A stretch of DNA of 38,994 nucleotides from Paenibacillus sp. Soil750 (GTDB lineage: Bacteria; Bacillota; Bacilli; Paenibacillales; NBRC-103111). Where the stretch lies: contig NZ_LMSD01000006.1 in NCBI RefSeq assembly GCF_001428045.1, positions 145,734 through 184,727 of the forward strand. Direction: 5' to 3'. Shown here one piece after another: positions 1 to 7,587 of the stretch (its first letter is position 1; the number at the start of each line of letters is the position of its first letter). The translations under genes and the position numbers were made by a program. A model generated the notes under the pieces. The model worked only from the letters and a program-made list of their open reading frames with translations, did no database searches and was not told where the DNA came from.

Positions 1-1
1 C

Positions 2-247
2 CAAAGAAACCTGTATGAATGGATTGGCCGATTCGGCAATGCGCAGGGGGCTGGAATGCTCGAGCTACCGGTGTATGAGCGGGAGGTTTTGAGGTTTGCT
101 TTATTATGTAATAAGCCGTTTCAATTGAAGGAAGTAAGCCAGTGGTTACAGCTTAAAAGAGAGGCATGCGGAAAAATTTTACGCAAGTTAGAAGGGAAAG
201 GATTCGTTCTACCCATTGGGGTGAAGTTAGTCGGTGAAACCGACTAG
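2..247 (+). CDS. C-terminal end of an unrecognised protein, possibly winged-helix
   Basis: The reading frame is open from the left edge, so only the last 81 residues are visible and the true start lies outside the window. The middle (VYEREVLRFALLCNKPF, then QLKEVSQWLQL and ACGKILRKLEGKGFV) looks like a small winged-helix fold: a helix, a recognition-like helix pair, then a short wing. That is a structural impression only. I do not recognise the family. The last seven residues (KLVGETD) and the TAG stop are encoded by the first unit of the 52-bp hairpin array, so the natural C-terminus has probably been replaced by repeat sequence. An unrelated-looking open frame resumes just after the array. 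Confidence 0.5.
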   Translation, partial: QRNLYEWIGRFGNAQGAGMLELPVYEREVLRFALLCNKPFQLKEVSQWLQLKREACGKILRKLEGKGFVLPIGVKLVGETD

Positions 248-626
248 CTCTGGCGCAGCAGTGGCAATTAGAGAGAAGTTAGACGGTGAAACCGACTAGC
301 TCTGGCGCAGCAGTGGCAATTAGGGAGAAGTTAGTCGGTGAAACCGACTAACTCTGGCGCAGCAGTGGCAATTAGAGAGAAGTTAGTCGGTGAAACTGAC
401 TAACTCTGACGCAGCAGTGGCAATTAGAGTGAAGTTAGTCGGTGAAACCGACTATCTCACGTGCAGCAGAGTCAATTAGAGTGAAGTTAGTCGGTGAAAC
501 CGACTATCTCACGTGCAGCAGAGTCAATTAGAGAGAAGTTAGTCGGTGAAACCGACTAACTCTGGCGCAGCAGTGGCAATTAGAGTGAAGTTAGTCGGTG
601 AAACCGACTAACTTTGGTGCGAGCCA
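223..626. repeat. Tandem array of eight 52-bp hairpin repeats
   Basis: Units begin with GAAGTTAG at 223, 275, 327, 379, 431, 483, 535 and 587. The spacing is exactly 52 bp each time and the last unit is incomplete. Each unit carries an inverted repeat, AGTTAGTCGGT / ACCGACTAACT, an 11-bp stem with a GAA loop. This is followed by a less conserved linker, CTCTGGCGCAGCAGTGGCAA or a variant. Some substitutions keep pairing as wobbles (AGCT for AACT; ACTGACT for ACCGACT), while one unit (AGACGGT at about 281) breaks a pair. The array covers the stop codon of the upstream gene. It is not a CRISPR, because there are no unique spacers between repeats. Confidence 0.93.
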
Positions 627-633
627 GTGGTAA

Positions 634-831
634 AAGGAACTCATTTCAAACACATTATCAAAGCAGTGCGCTAAAGAGAAAAACCTCTTCATCTATATGG
701 ATTGTTTGCACGAACAAGTGGAATGGTGGATTGCAACCATTCTGTTTATTCAAAATACCCCGCTTACCTACGAGAATGGAAGAAAATCAACGAATCAGGT
801 AAATGTAAGCGAATTATTGGGTGAAACGTGA
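634..831 (+). pseudogene. Short open frame after the repeat array, possible gene remnant
   Basis: A frame open from 634 to a TGA at 829-831 encodes about 65 residues with protein-like composition (MDCLHEQVEWWIATILFI, then TPLTYENG). An internal ATG lies at 697. There is no convincing ribosome binding site, and the frame begins right at the edge of the hairpin array after an in-frame TAA. It could be the displaced 3' end of the gene that enters the array from the left, or chance. I do not recognise the sequence, and the remainder of the region up to the kimA promoter shows no gene. Confidence 0.2.
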
Positions 832-846
832 GGTCGGAGAGAGCTT

Positions 847-875
847 TTTACGTTTTTTCCCTCCTTTACTATGTT
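847..875 (+). promoter_or_regulatory. Candidate sigma-A promoter for the kimA leader
   Basis: TTTACG at 847-852 and TATGTT at 870-875 are separated by 17 bp, each matching four of six consensus bases. Transcription would start near 882, about 40 nt before the riboswitch aptamer. A small hairpin (ATTCAAC at 891-897 with GTTGAAT at 911-917) would form in between. The assignment rests on spacing and position only. Confidence 0.4.
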
Positions 876-920
876 GGTAGAAGAGAGTAGTATTCAACAC
901 GTACAAGAACAGTTGAATAT

Positions 921-1051
921 TTCGCTTAATTTTCTTTTAAGAAAAGCGGGGGAACCACGAGTAACATGGGGTGAATAATGGTACGGATACCGAGTACCTT
1001 TTAGGGCAGATTTCTCGCGGCCCGAACCCGGCAGCTAACCTCGTAAGCGAA
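921..1051 (+). ncRNA. c-di-AMP (ydaO/yuaA) riboswitch aptamer
   Basis: The conserved ydaO cores are visible in order: GCGGGGGAACCA at 946-957, GGGGTGAATAATGG near 968-981, AGGGCAG near 1003, and CCCGAACCCGGCAGCTAACC at 1021-1040 followed by TCGTAAGCG. The closing P1 stem is TTCGCTTA (921-928) with TAAGCGAA (1044-1051), a perfect 8-bp pairing. The class binds cyclic di-AMP and usually turns off potassium importers and cell-wall hydrolase genes. Here it is followed by an intrinsic terminator and kimA, the same arrangement as B. subtilis ydaO (kimA). Ligand binding would favour termination when c-di-AMP, and therefore potassium, is high. Confidence 0.95.
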
Positions 1052-1077
1052 CGTGAGAAAGGAGAACATGTGTTCAA

Positions 1078-1105
1078 AACACAAGGTCAATCCTTGTGTT
1101 TTTTT
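1078..1105 (+). terminator. Riboswitch expression-platform terminator
   Basis: AACACAAGG (1078-1086) pairs perfectly with CCTTGTGTT (1092-1100) across a TCAAT loop and runs into a T tract to 1105. It lies about 27 nt after the aptamer P1 and about 60 nt before the kimA ATG, so it is the OFF structure of the switch. A GTG at 1096 that would extend the kimA frame lies inside this hairpin and is therefore not a credible start. Confidence 0.9.
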
Positions 1106-1164
1106 GCGTCCATTTTTCAAATGTGATGTGTGATATTCGTATTAATTGGAGGAACAAAGGCGAA

Positions 1165-3000
1165 ATGACAAGTGATTCATTGAAAAAAATTGTGTTCGGT
1201 AAGCCGCTAAAGTCGAGTGAGATTGAGTCGGAGAAAATGCCTGTCTGGAAAGCACTCCCTATCTTGTCGTCAGATGCCTTATCATCCGTATCCTATGGGA
1301 CGGAGCAAATTCTGTTAGAGCTCGCGACAGTAGGGGTTGCTGCGTTTGCCTTCTCGTTGCCGATTGCGGTTTCGATTATCGCGTTGATTCTACTTCTCGT
1401 GTTGAGCTATAGACAGGTAATCGAAGCGTACCCGATGGGCGGCGGCGCTTATATGGTGACGAAAGAAAATTTAGGTATGGTGTGGGGACGTCTTACCGGT
1501 GTCTCTCTGCTAATCGACTATACCTTAACCGTGGCCGTTTCGATATCGGCTGGTGTCCAGGCAATTACCTCGGCATTTCCATCGGCCGTACCTTACATTG
1601 TTCCGCTGACCATCTTACTAGTTTGGATTATGGTCTGGCTGAATTTGCGAGGTACATCCGAATCAGGAACGGTATTCGCGATACCAACGTACTTTTTCAT
1701 TCTTTGTATCTTGTTATTAGTGGGTAAAGGTATTTTCGATTTACTGACAGGATCCATGAATACGCATGCGATCGAATTCGCACCAAGCGCAGCGACGAAC
1801 TCATTAACCTTATTCGTACTTCTCAAAGCGTTCTCGTCCGGTTGTTCAGCTGTAACGGGGATCGAAGCGATCTCTGATGCCGTACCGCATTTCAGAACGC
1901 CATCTGTCAAAAATGCCCAACGAACACTTCTCTCTCTAGGCGGGCTGTTGGCCATCGTGTTCGGTGGTGTAACGCTGATTGCCTTAGGGTATGGGGTGGC
2001 ACCGGATCATAACGGTCATACATCGGTTCTTTCGATGGTGACGGAGCAAGCCTTTGGCCGAGGTGTGATGTACTACGCGACGCAAATCGCGACAATGCTC
2101 ATTCTGGTACTCGCTGCCAATACGAGCTTCAATGGATTCCCAATCTTGGCGTCGATCATGGCCCAAGACAAAAACTTCCCGCGCATGTTTTCCTTCCGTG
2201 GGGATCGGCTTTCGTATCACTATGGGATTATTACGCTAGGCGTTTTGGCCAGCTTGCTGTTGATTGGCTTTAAAGGTAAGACCGATGCACTTATTCCGCT
2301 TTATGCGATTGGCGTGTTCTTATCTTTTACACTTGCTCAGACGGGGCTGGTTCGTAAATGGCTCAAAGAGCGCGTATCTGGCTGGATCGGGAAGCTGATC
2401 ATCAACGGTCTAGGCGGTATCGTTTCCCTAGCAGTTCTTATCATTTTCTCAGTTACCAAATTTAGCGAGGGTGCTTGGATTGTCATTATCATTACACCGG
2501 TACTCCTCTGGGTCATTACGAAAATTAGTCACCATTACGATGACGTAGCCAAACAACTGCGGATCGATATCACACAAGACCGTGTGTGTACCAAAGAGCC
2601 GATCATTATCGTACCTGTGGCTGGGATTCACAAAGCTGTAGAACAAACCCTGAATTATGCCAAATCGCTCTCGCCTAACGTCATCGCGTTCTATGTATCC
2701 TTCTCGGATGAGGATGAAGAATCGATGCAGGAGAAGTGGCAGATCTGGGATCCAGGTGTTCGACTCGTTGTGTTCAAATCACGATACAGAACGATCCTGA
2801 AGCCGCTGGCTGAATTCATTGATCGCATCGACACGCATGTGTCAGAGAAGCAGTCGATCATGGTTATTCTCCCGCAATTCATGCCGAAGAAATGGTGGCA
2901 CCGTCTGCTCCATAATCAATCTGCTGCGCGGATTCGTTCGAAGCTTCAAGCCGATAAGGATATCGTTGTTGCAACAGTGCCGTATCATTTACACCAATAG
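1165..3000 (+). CDS. kimA: KimA-type high-affinity potassium importer
   Basis: This 611-residue protein is an APC-superfamily permease closely resembling B. subtilis KimA (YdaO), a proton-coupled K+ importer in the cytoplasmic membrane. Landmarks are the N-terminal KPLKSSE segment, the signature SSDALSSVSYGTEQIL near residues 34-49, AYPMGGGAYMVTKENLG, LLKAFSSGCSAVTGIEAI, and about twelve membrane segments up to residue 450. A soluble C-terminal domain starts at EPIIIVPVAGIHKAVEQ and ends in the characteristic HNQSA and VATVPYH tail. I chose the ATG at 1165 because the upstream in-frame GTG at 1096 sits in the terminator stem, while GGAGG at 1148-1152 precedes 1165. The gene is controlled by the c-di-AMP riboswitch, and in B. 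subtilis KimA itself is also inhibited by c-di-AMP through the soluble domain. Function is well supported by full-length similarity. Confidence 0.95.
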   Translation: MTSDSLKKIVFGKPLKSSEIESEKMPVWKALPILSSDALSSVSYGTEQILLELATVGVAAFAFSLPIAVSIIALILLLVLSYRQVIEAYPMGGGAYMVTKENLGMVWGRLTGVSLLIDYTLTVAVSISAGVQAITSAFPSAVPYIVPLTILLVWIMVWLNLRGTSESGTVFAIPTYFFILCILLLVGKGIFDLLTGSMNTHAIEFAPSAATNSLTLFVLLKAFSSGCSAVTGIEAISDAVPHFRTPSVKNAQRTLLSLGGLLAIVFGGVTLIALGYGVAPDHNGHTSVLSMVTEQAFGRGVMYYATQIATMLILVLAANTSFNGFPILASIMAQDKNFPRMFSFRGDRLSYHYGIITLGVLASLLLIGFKGKTDALIPLYAIGVFLSFTLAQTGLVRKWLKERVSGWIGKLIINGLGGIVSLAVLIIFSVTKFSEGAWIVIIITPVLLWVITKISHHYDDVAKQLRIDITQDRVCTKEPIIIVPVAGIHKAVEQTLNYAKSLSPNVIAFYVSFSDEDEESMQEKWQIWDPGVRLVVFKSRYRTILKPLAEFIDRIDTHVSEKQSIMVILPQFMPKKWWHRLLHNQSAARIRSKLQADKDIVVATVPYHLHQ

Positions 3001-3045
3001 AAGTGTACAATAATAGGGAGAACTTGTAGACGAGGTGACCTTATT

Positions 3046-3306
3046 ATGGTGAAAAAGAAAGCAAAGATTACGCCAGCTGCGGCTAGCGTGCAAGATAAAC
3101 CTGCAACGCTGAAGGATCTGCTGCGTCCGGAAATACTGGAAGGGCTCAAAGCCCAGGCTGACGCGATGAAAGCGGAAGAGCAAGCGAAGAAGGACGCAGA
3201 GAGAGCTAGGGTAGAGGCGGCTCGCAAGGCAGAAGAGAAACGTCTTGAGAACGATTTTGCCTATCAGCTGGAAAAAAGTAAGTTAGATTGGCGGAAGCAT
3301 AAATGA
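3046..3306 (+). CDS. YqkE-like DUF3886 small charged protein
   Basis: This 86-residue, strongly charged protein has a central Ala/Glu/Lys/Arg-rich helix (MKAEEQAKKDAERARVEAAR) and the C-terminal signature RLENDFAYQLEKSKLDWRKH. That end matches Bacillus YqkE (DUF3886). The N-terminal KKKAK is basic and is followed by LKDLLRPEILEGLKAQAD. Function is unknown in the family; the sequence suggests a single long helix or coiled coil in the cytoplasm. A GAGGTGA ribosome binding site precedes the ATG. Its TGA stop overlaps the upstream possible ATG of the following deacetylase (ATGA), so the two may be translationally coupled. It lies 45 nt behind kimA with no clear terminator and could be cotranscribed with it. 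Confidence 0.85.
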   Translation: MVKKKAKITPAAASVQDKPATLKDLLRPEILEGLKAQADAMKAEEQAKKDAERARVEAARKAEEKRLENDFAYQLEKSKLDWRKHK

Positions 3307-4271
3307 GGGGGCGCACGATGTGCCTCCTTTTTTTCGTAAGTGCGATGTTAGCGCTTGCAGGATGCGAGGCGGAGCCGAGTGCTGAGGGTGTGGAAACGGC
3401 GGTTGCATCTGCACCATCTGCCGTACCACCTGCGAACACTACATTAACAACACCAGTGAGTAATCCGATCGAATCACCTGTTCCAACGTTATCCTCCCAT
3501 CCATCATCCGATGGTCCAAGAGTTAAAACGGTAGATATTGAGGCGGACCCATCCTTCGCGTCCGTAGAACAATCATTGATCGCCCGTTATGCCTCTGTGA
3601 GTCCAACGAAGTGGGGAGAACGTGTCCCCGGTGTGAAAACACGCTTACATACGAAGGACAAAGTAATTGCCCTCACCTTTGATGCCTGCGGCGGGAAGGA
3701 AGGCAGTGGCTATGATGAGAAGTTAATCCAGTATTTGATTCAGGAGCAGATTCCAGCTACGTTATTCATCAATGCAAGATGGATAGCTGCGAATCCGTCT
3801 ACCTTTCAAGTTCTGGCATCGAACCCTTTGTTTGAGATCGAAAATCATGGCACCGAACACCGCCCCTTATCTGTAACAGGCAAGCCAGCCTACGGTATTG
3901 CCGGTACGAAGAACGTCAAAGAAGTTATTCATGAAATGAATGATAATGCGGATCAGATAGAGAAGCTGACGGGAAAAAGGCCCCTATTTTTCCGGTCGGG
4001 TACGGCATTTTACGATGAGGTCGCAGTATCTATTGCGCATGATTTAGAATTTGAGCTAGCGGGATACTCCGTGCTTGGCGATGCGGGTGCGACGTATAAC
4101 ACGGAGCAAGTGTACAACGCCATATCGAAGGCTCCGAGCGGGTCCATCGTCCTCGCACACATGAATCATCCCGAGAAGGATACCGCCGAGGGTGTCATCA
4201 AAGCGATACCGCAGCTGCGTAAATTAGGCTATAACTTTGTACAGCTTGCCGCTAGGGAACTGATCGAATAA
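3303..4271 (+). CDS. NodB-type polysaccharide deacetylase, probable lipoprotein
   Basis: The N-terminus is a short hydrophobic signal ending in a lipobox (LALAGC), so the mature protein should be lipid-anchored outside the membrane. A Ser/Pro/Thr-rich linker follows (to about residue 75). The NodB (CE4) domain then carries TFDACGG at residues 125-131, HGTEH at 182-186, the FFRSGTAFYDE segment and the late motif VLAHMNHP. Such enzymes remove acetyl groups from N-acetylglucosamine in peptidoglycan or polysaccharides. The usual TFDDG has the second Asp replaced by Ala, a variant seen in one CE4 subgroup, so metal binding may differ. Two starts are possible: 3303 (MRGRT, overlapping the previous stop) or 3318 with AGGGGG just upstream. 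The basic RGR supports 3303, the ribosome binding site supports 3318. Substrate is not determinable here. Confidence 0.8.
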   Translation: MRGRTMCLLFFVSAMLALAGCEAEPSAEGVETAVASAPSAVPPANTTLTTPVSNPIESPVPTLSSHPSSDGPRVKTVDIEADPSFASVEQSLIARYASVSPTKWGERVPGVKTRLHTKDKVIALTFDACGGKEGSGYDEKLIQYLIQEQIPATLFINARWIAANPSTFQVLASNPLFEIENHGTEHRPLSVTGKPAYGIAGTKNVKEVIHEMNDNADQIEKLTGKRPLFFRSGTAFYDEVAVSIAHDLEFELAGYSVLGDAGATYNTEQVYNAISKAPSGSIVLAHMNHPEKDTAEGVIKAIPQLRKLGYNFVQLAARELIE

Positions 4272-4296
4272 TAGGAGAAAGTTATGTAATAAATAG

Positions 4297-4325
4297 TTTA
4301 CAAGAAAGCGTTTTCATGATACTAT
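4297..4325 (+). promoter_or_regulatory. Promoter with an overlapping cre-like operator
   Basis: TTTACA (4297-4302), a 17-bp spacer and TACTAT (4320-4325) make a plausible sigma-A promoter for the deacetylase at 4369. The spacer contains AGAAAGCGTTTTCA (4303-4316), which matches every fixed position of the CcpA cre consensus TGWNANCGNTNWCA except the first base. Occupancy there would block RNA polymerase, so catabolite repression is a reasonable inference. Confidence 0.5.
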
Positions 4326-4368
4326 CTTCGTAATTTATTATCATCTCATCTACGGGGTTGTTATCAGC

Positions 4369-5448
4369 ATGAATAGACTGAATTTGCAAAATCCAACGAA
4401 TTTGGCGTTTACTGTTCTTTTGTTTTCTAGCTTTTTATTTTGCCTCTATTTAGTAATACCTGCAACTTCGCCGAAGTCATTGGAGCAGACAATTAGTCCA
4501 GAACAAGTAATAAGCGAAGAACAGCGTACGCCTTCTTATGAACAGTTTGCAGAACCAGTTGTAATAAAAGAGGTAAAACAAGAGGTTAAGCTAAACGTAC
4601 AGCAACTAGAACTCGAAACGCAACAACAACCGGGGCAGCGTCAAGTAAATGCGCTAGCTTTTGATCAAGCAGATTATAGTAAACAAAAGGTTCATTATAC
4701 CGATAAAGTCATTGTACTGGCCTATCATCACATTGATGAAAAAGAAAACGGAATTACAATTTCCCCAAAAAGATTCAAAAGTCACCTGCAAAGGCTAAAG
4801 AAAGAAGATTACAATGTCATCTCCATGGAACATTTTCTGCATTTCATGAAGAGTGAGGCTACGGTTCCCCAAAACGCGGTTGTAATCACGTTTGATGATG
4901 GCTATGAATCCTTTTATACCCACGCGTATCCTGAATTACTTAACTTTGGTTTCCATGCTACTAAATTTATCGTTGTTGATTCTATAGATCATCCTAAGGC
5001 ACCTCGTCTAACATGGGATCAGATGAGAGAAATGAAGCAGAACGGGATGAGTTTTTACTCACATACGTACGATCATCATGATAAAGTTAAGGCGGGTTCT
5101 GGGAATACACTTATGCCAATGCTAACAAATCCCATTTATTTGGAAAATGAGAAAAGAATTGAAACGGACGATGAGTATCGAAAGAGAATTAAACAGGATC
5201 TGTTAAAGGCTGAAAACCGTATTGAGGAAGAGTTAGGACCACAGTATCGTCTACTTGCCTTTCCTTTTGGTGCCTATAATGAAACGGTCATTGGGGTAGG
5301 AAAGGAAGTGGGAATTGAACTTTTCTTTACGACCAAAGAGGGGATCAATACCAAAGGAAGTAATGAGATTTATAGAATCCATGCAGGTACATCGTATATG
5401 TCAGAAGATGATTTGATGTGGCGAATGAAGTTATATCATAAAAAGTAA
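4369..5448 (+). CDS. Membrane-anchored polysaccharide deacetylase, PgaB/IcaB-like
   Basis: A 359-residue protein with an uncleaved-looking N-terminal membrane segment (LAFTVLLFSSFLFCLYLVI) and a Glu/Gln-rich stalk to about residue 110. The NodB domain has the full TFDDG metal motif at residues 174-178 (ITFDDGYESF) and SHTYDHH at 231-237, then AFPFGAYNE and a late GTSYMSEDDL. The strand before the domain (VIVLAYHHID, then SPKRFKSHLQRL) is typical of the PgaB/IcaB group, which deacetylates poly-N-acetylglucosamine at the cell surface. No glycosyltransferase neighbours are visible, so the substrate could equally be wall polysaccharide. It has its own promoter with a cre-like box and a terminator right after the stop. 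It resembles the preceding deacetylase only in fold. Confidence 0.85.
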   Translation: MNRLNLQNPTNLAFTVLLFSSFLFCLYLVIPATSPKSLEQTISPEQVISEEQRTPSYEQFAEPVVIKEVKQEVKLNVQQLELETQQQPGQRQVNALAFDQADYSKQKVHYTDKVIVLAYHHIDEKENGITISPKRFKSHLQRLKKEDYNVISMEHFLHFMKSEATVPQNAVVITFDDGYESFYTHAYPELLNFGFHATKFIVVDSIDHPKAPRLTWDQMREMKQNGMSFYSHTYDHHDKVKAGSGNTLMPMLTNPIYLENEKRIETDDEYRKRIKQDLLKAENRIEEELGPQYRLLAFPFGAYNETVIGVGKEVGIELFFTTKEGINTKGSNEIYRIHAGTSYMSEDDLMWRMKLYHKK

Positions 5449-5465
5449 AGTGAAACTATAGCTGG

Positions 5466-5493
5466 GAGCCGCATTGAAGCGGCTTCTTTTTTG
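5466..5493 (+). terminator. Intrinsic terminator after the second deacetylase
   Basis: AGCCGC (5467-5472) pairs with GCGGCT (5479-5484) around an ATTGAA loop, with a TTCTTTTTT tail. It separates this gene from the convergent small gene on the other strand. Confidence 0.85.
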
Positions 5494-5508
5494 TTCGCCA
5501 ACAGTATC

Positions 5509-5724
5509 CTATCTTTTTTTCATCTCAAAAAACTCACAAGCTGCCCGATCATAATAGGTCAAATCGCTGACGCGCGTTTGCACAACGACTGTCGTATCAC
5601 TGAAACGTAGAACAACCGCATTGGAATCGACAATATGGTCATCTTTGAATATCCGAACAACACCCTGTCGGTCAATGACCTCCTGAAAATCTGAATCCGT
5701 ATGTAAACGTTGATTCCTTGCCAT
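5509..5724 (-). CDS. Small conserved-looking protein of unknown function
   Basis: The 71-residue product starts MARNQRLHTDSDFQEVIDR and contains alternating hydrophobic stretches (VVRIFKDD, then AVVLRFSDTTVVVQTRVSD) that look like a small beta-sheet protein, ending in a short helix (DRAACEFFEMKKR). There is no signal peptide or membrane segment. The start ATG follows AGGGG at a rather long distance (about 14 nt). The region downstream of it, between this start and the next gene, shows no other coding. Coding is supported by its amino-acid composition and isolated, convergent placement; I do not recognise the family. Confidence 0.6.
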   Translation of the reverse strand: MARNQRLHTDSDFQEVIDRQGVVRIFKDDHIVDSNAVVLRFSDTTVVVQTRVSDLTYYDRAACEFFEMKKR

Positions 5725-5874
5725 GAATGTATGGTCCCCTTACCTCATTAAAATAGTTCTTTCTATTGTACCACAAGGTGGCAAAATGCCCGAATTTAGA
5801 CGAACGCCTACGCCTAGCCGAGCATAGAATGTAGCACCAATTGCTGCTTGGGCTGAGAGGGTGTGTGGTGCAGG

Positions 5875-7287
5875 ATGGATATTCAACTTTTACCGATTCA
5901 TTGGGTTTATTTAGTGTTCATTGGTTTCATTCTTACGCTTCTTGTAAAACGTAGAGATACGACGATGATTTGTGTGGTGGGTATTTTTACACTAGGGTTG
6001 TTAGCGACGGAAACGTTAAGCGGCTCTGTATCGGGTGTGTTTAACAGCTTTATTTATGCAACCAAAGAGTTAATGGGGACGATTATGATCATCTCCATTA
6101 TCGTGGCCATGAGCCGCGTCTTAATTCGCACGGGGATTAATGAAACGATGGTGGCGCCGCTGACCAAATTTCTGAGAACGCCAGCGTTAGCCTTCTGGGG
6201 TATCGGCATCATTATGATGGTGACATCCTGGTTTTTTTGGCCTTCACCTGGGGTTGCGCTAATTGGTGCTGTGCTGTTGCCCGTCGCTGTTCGCGTTGGC
6301 TTGCCGGCACTCGGTGCCGCGATGGCGATGAACCTCTTCGGACATGGGATTGCGCTATCGGGGGATTACATTATTCAAGGGGCTCCCAAGTTGACAGCGG
6401 ATGCAGCTGGTTTGCCAGTTGCTTCTGTCATGGAAGCGAGCATTCCGCTCGTCATTGTGATGGGACTTGTTACGACGATTACAGCTTTTTGGCTGATGCG
6501 GCGCGATATGAAGAACGGCAAATGGCGCAGCGGGCTCGTCGATAGCCGTTTAGAGGAAAGCGGCGGGCTTGTTCCTGTTGACGAAGAAAGCAAATTGCTG
6601 ATCGGAGAGCGCTTAAAGCGGACGCTAGCTATCGCAATTCCTGTGCTGTTCGCTCTAGATGTTATTGCGATGTTCGTCTTGAATTTGCAAGGCGGTGATG
6701 CAACCGCTCTCGTGGGTGGTACCGCGGTGTTTATCTTAATCGCAGTCACATTGATCGCTCACCGAAATGCGGGCGTGGAGAAGATCACTTCCTATTTAAT
6801 AGAAGGCTTTGTGTTCGGCTTCAAAGTTTTCGGACCTGTCATTCCGATTGCAGCCTTCTTCTATCTAGGTGACTCCGCGATTACGGATCTTTTCGGCAAA
6901 ATATTGCCAGAAGGTTCACATGGTATCGTGAACGACCTAGGCGTGGCACTCGCAGGTGTCGTGCCGCTCAATGGAGCCATTGGTGCCGTGACGTTAACCG
7001 TCGTCGGCGCAATTACTGGCCTCGATGGTTCCGGCTTCTCGGGTATTTCCTTGGCGGGTTCCATCGCGCAGCTGTTCGCGACCGCTATTGGCTCCGGCGC
7101 AGCGGTGCTGACCGCGCTCGGGCAAGTAGCCGCCATATGGGTCGGCGGCGGTACCTTGATCCCGTGGGCGCTCATTCCAGCCGCAGCGATCTGCGGTGTG
7201 AGTCCGTTCGAGCTCGCGCGACGGAATCTGAAGCCCGTGCTCATCGGCTTAGCGGTGACAACGATCGTGGCGATGTTTTTGGTTTAG
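5875..7287 (+). CDS. Polytopic membrane transporter, family uncertain
   Basis: The 470-residue product has about a dozen hydrophobic helices in two halves linked by a charged cytoplasmic loop (RRDMKNGKWRSGLVDSRLEESG, around residues 208-240). Pairs of Gly/Ala/Pro-rich segments (WPSPGVALIGAVLLPVAV; AIGAVTLTVVGAITGLDGSG; ALGQVAAIWVGGGTLIP) suggest re-entrant loops like those of ion-transporter-superfamily permeases for organic anions. The substrate cannot be read from the sequence. The frame could begin at GTG 5863 (MWCRMD), but GAGAGGG at 5855-5861 is too close to that codon; ATG 5875 fits better. It is monocistronic, with a terminator directly downstream. The 3' third is noticeably GC-richer than the 5' part. 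Confidence 0.75.
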   Translation: MDIQLLPIHWVYLVFIGFILTLLVKRRDTTMICVVGIFTLGLLATETLSGSVSGVFNSFIYATKELMGTIMIISIIVAMSRVLIRTGINETMVAPLTKFLRTPALAFWGIGIIMMVTSWFFWPSPGVALIGAVLLPVAVRVGLPALGAAMAMNLFGHGIALSGDYIIQGAPKLTADAAGLPVASVMEASIPLVIVMGLVTTITAFWLMRRDMKNGKWRSGLVDSRLEESGGLVPVDEESKLLIGERLKRTLAIAIPVLFALDVIAMFVLNLQGGDATALVGGTAVFILIAVTLIAHRNAGVEKITSYLIEGFVFGFKVFGPVIPIAAFFYLGDSAITDLFGKILPEGSHGIVNDLGVALAGVVPLNGAIGAVTLTVVGAITGLDGSGFSGISLAGSIAQLFATAIGSGAAVLTALGQVAAIWVGGGTLIPWALIPAAAICGVSPFELARRNLKPVLIGLAVTTIVAMFLV

Positions 7288-7320
7288 GTAGCGGGCGGAG
7301 AAGGAACCGCACGAAAGGGA

Positions 7321-7360
7321 AGGGCCCGAAGCCATGTATGTGGCGGAGGGCTCTTTTTTT
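7321..7360 (+). terminator. Intrinsic terminator after the transporter
   Basis: AGGGCCC (7321-7327) pairs with GGGCTCT near 7348-7354 and an inner GCCA/TGGC stem, followed by a T run to 7360. One G-T wobble is present. Confidence 0.8.
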
Positions 7361-7485
7361 ACAAAAAACCTCAGGCCCAAAGGCTCTAAATCACCCTAGC
7401 TCGCGTCGTGCATACAGCTGTGATACATGAGAAGTGCAATAATACAACCCTTTATACCGATTTAATCTCTCAATCTAAAATGCGT

Positions 7486-7556
7486 GCAAAAAGGCAACAA
7501 TTTCCACCTACATTTGGCAAAATAGCATCTTTCGCACCAAAAGGTTGCCTTTTCGC
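7486..7556. repeat. Intergenic inverted repeat of the GCGAAAAGGCAAC type
   Basis: GCAAAAAGGCAAC (7486-7498) is the near-perfect inverse of GTTGCCTTTTCGC (7544-7556), 12 of 13 bases. Related words (TTTCGC, TTCGCATC) recur nearby up to 7612. The whole interval 7361-7587 shows no credible gene; a 68-codon frame at 7408-7614 simply reads through these repeats. Confidence 0.6.
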
Positions 7557-7587
7557 ATCAATTCGTCTTTACTCCACCGTTTGCCCG

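Noticed and set aside
223..626. CRISPR array
   Set aside because: Units are contiguous 52-bp direct repeats with internal hairpins and no unique spacers; no cas genes.
1096..1164. N-terminal extension of KimA from GTG 1096
   Set aside because: The codon lies in the stem of the riboswitch terminator, without ribosome binding site; homologues start near 1165.
5845..5880. GGGCTGAGAGGGT ahead of the transporter resembles part of a TPP riboswitch
   Set aside because: The second conserved block (CCTGATCTGGATAATGCCAGCG type) and the helices are missing, and the distance to the start codon is too short.
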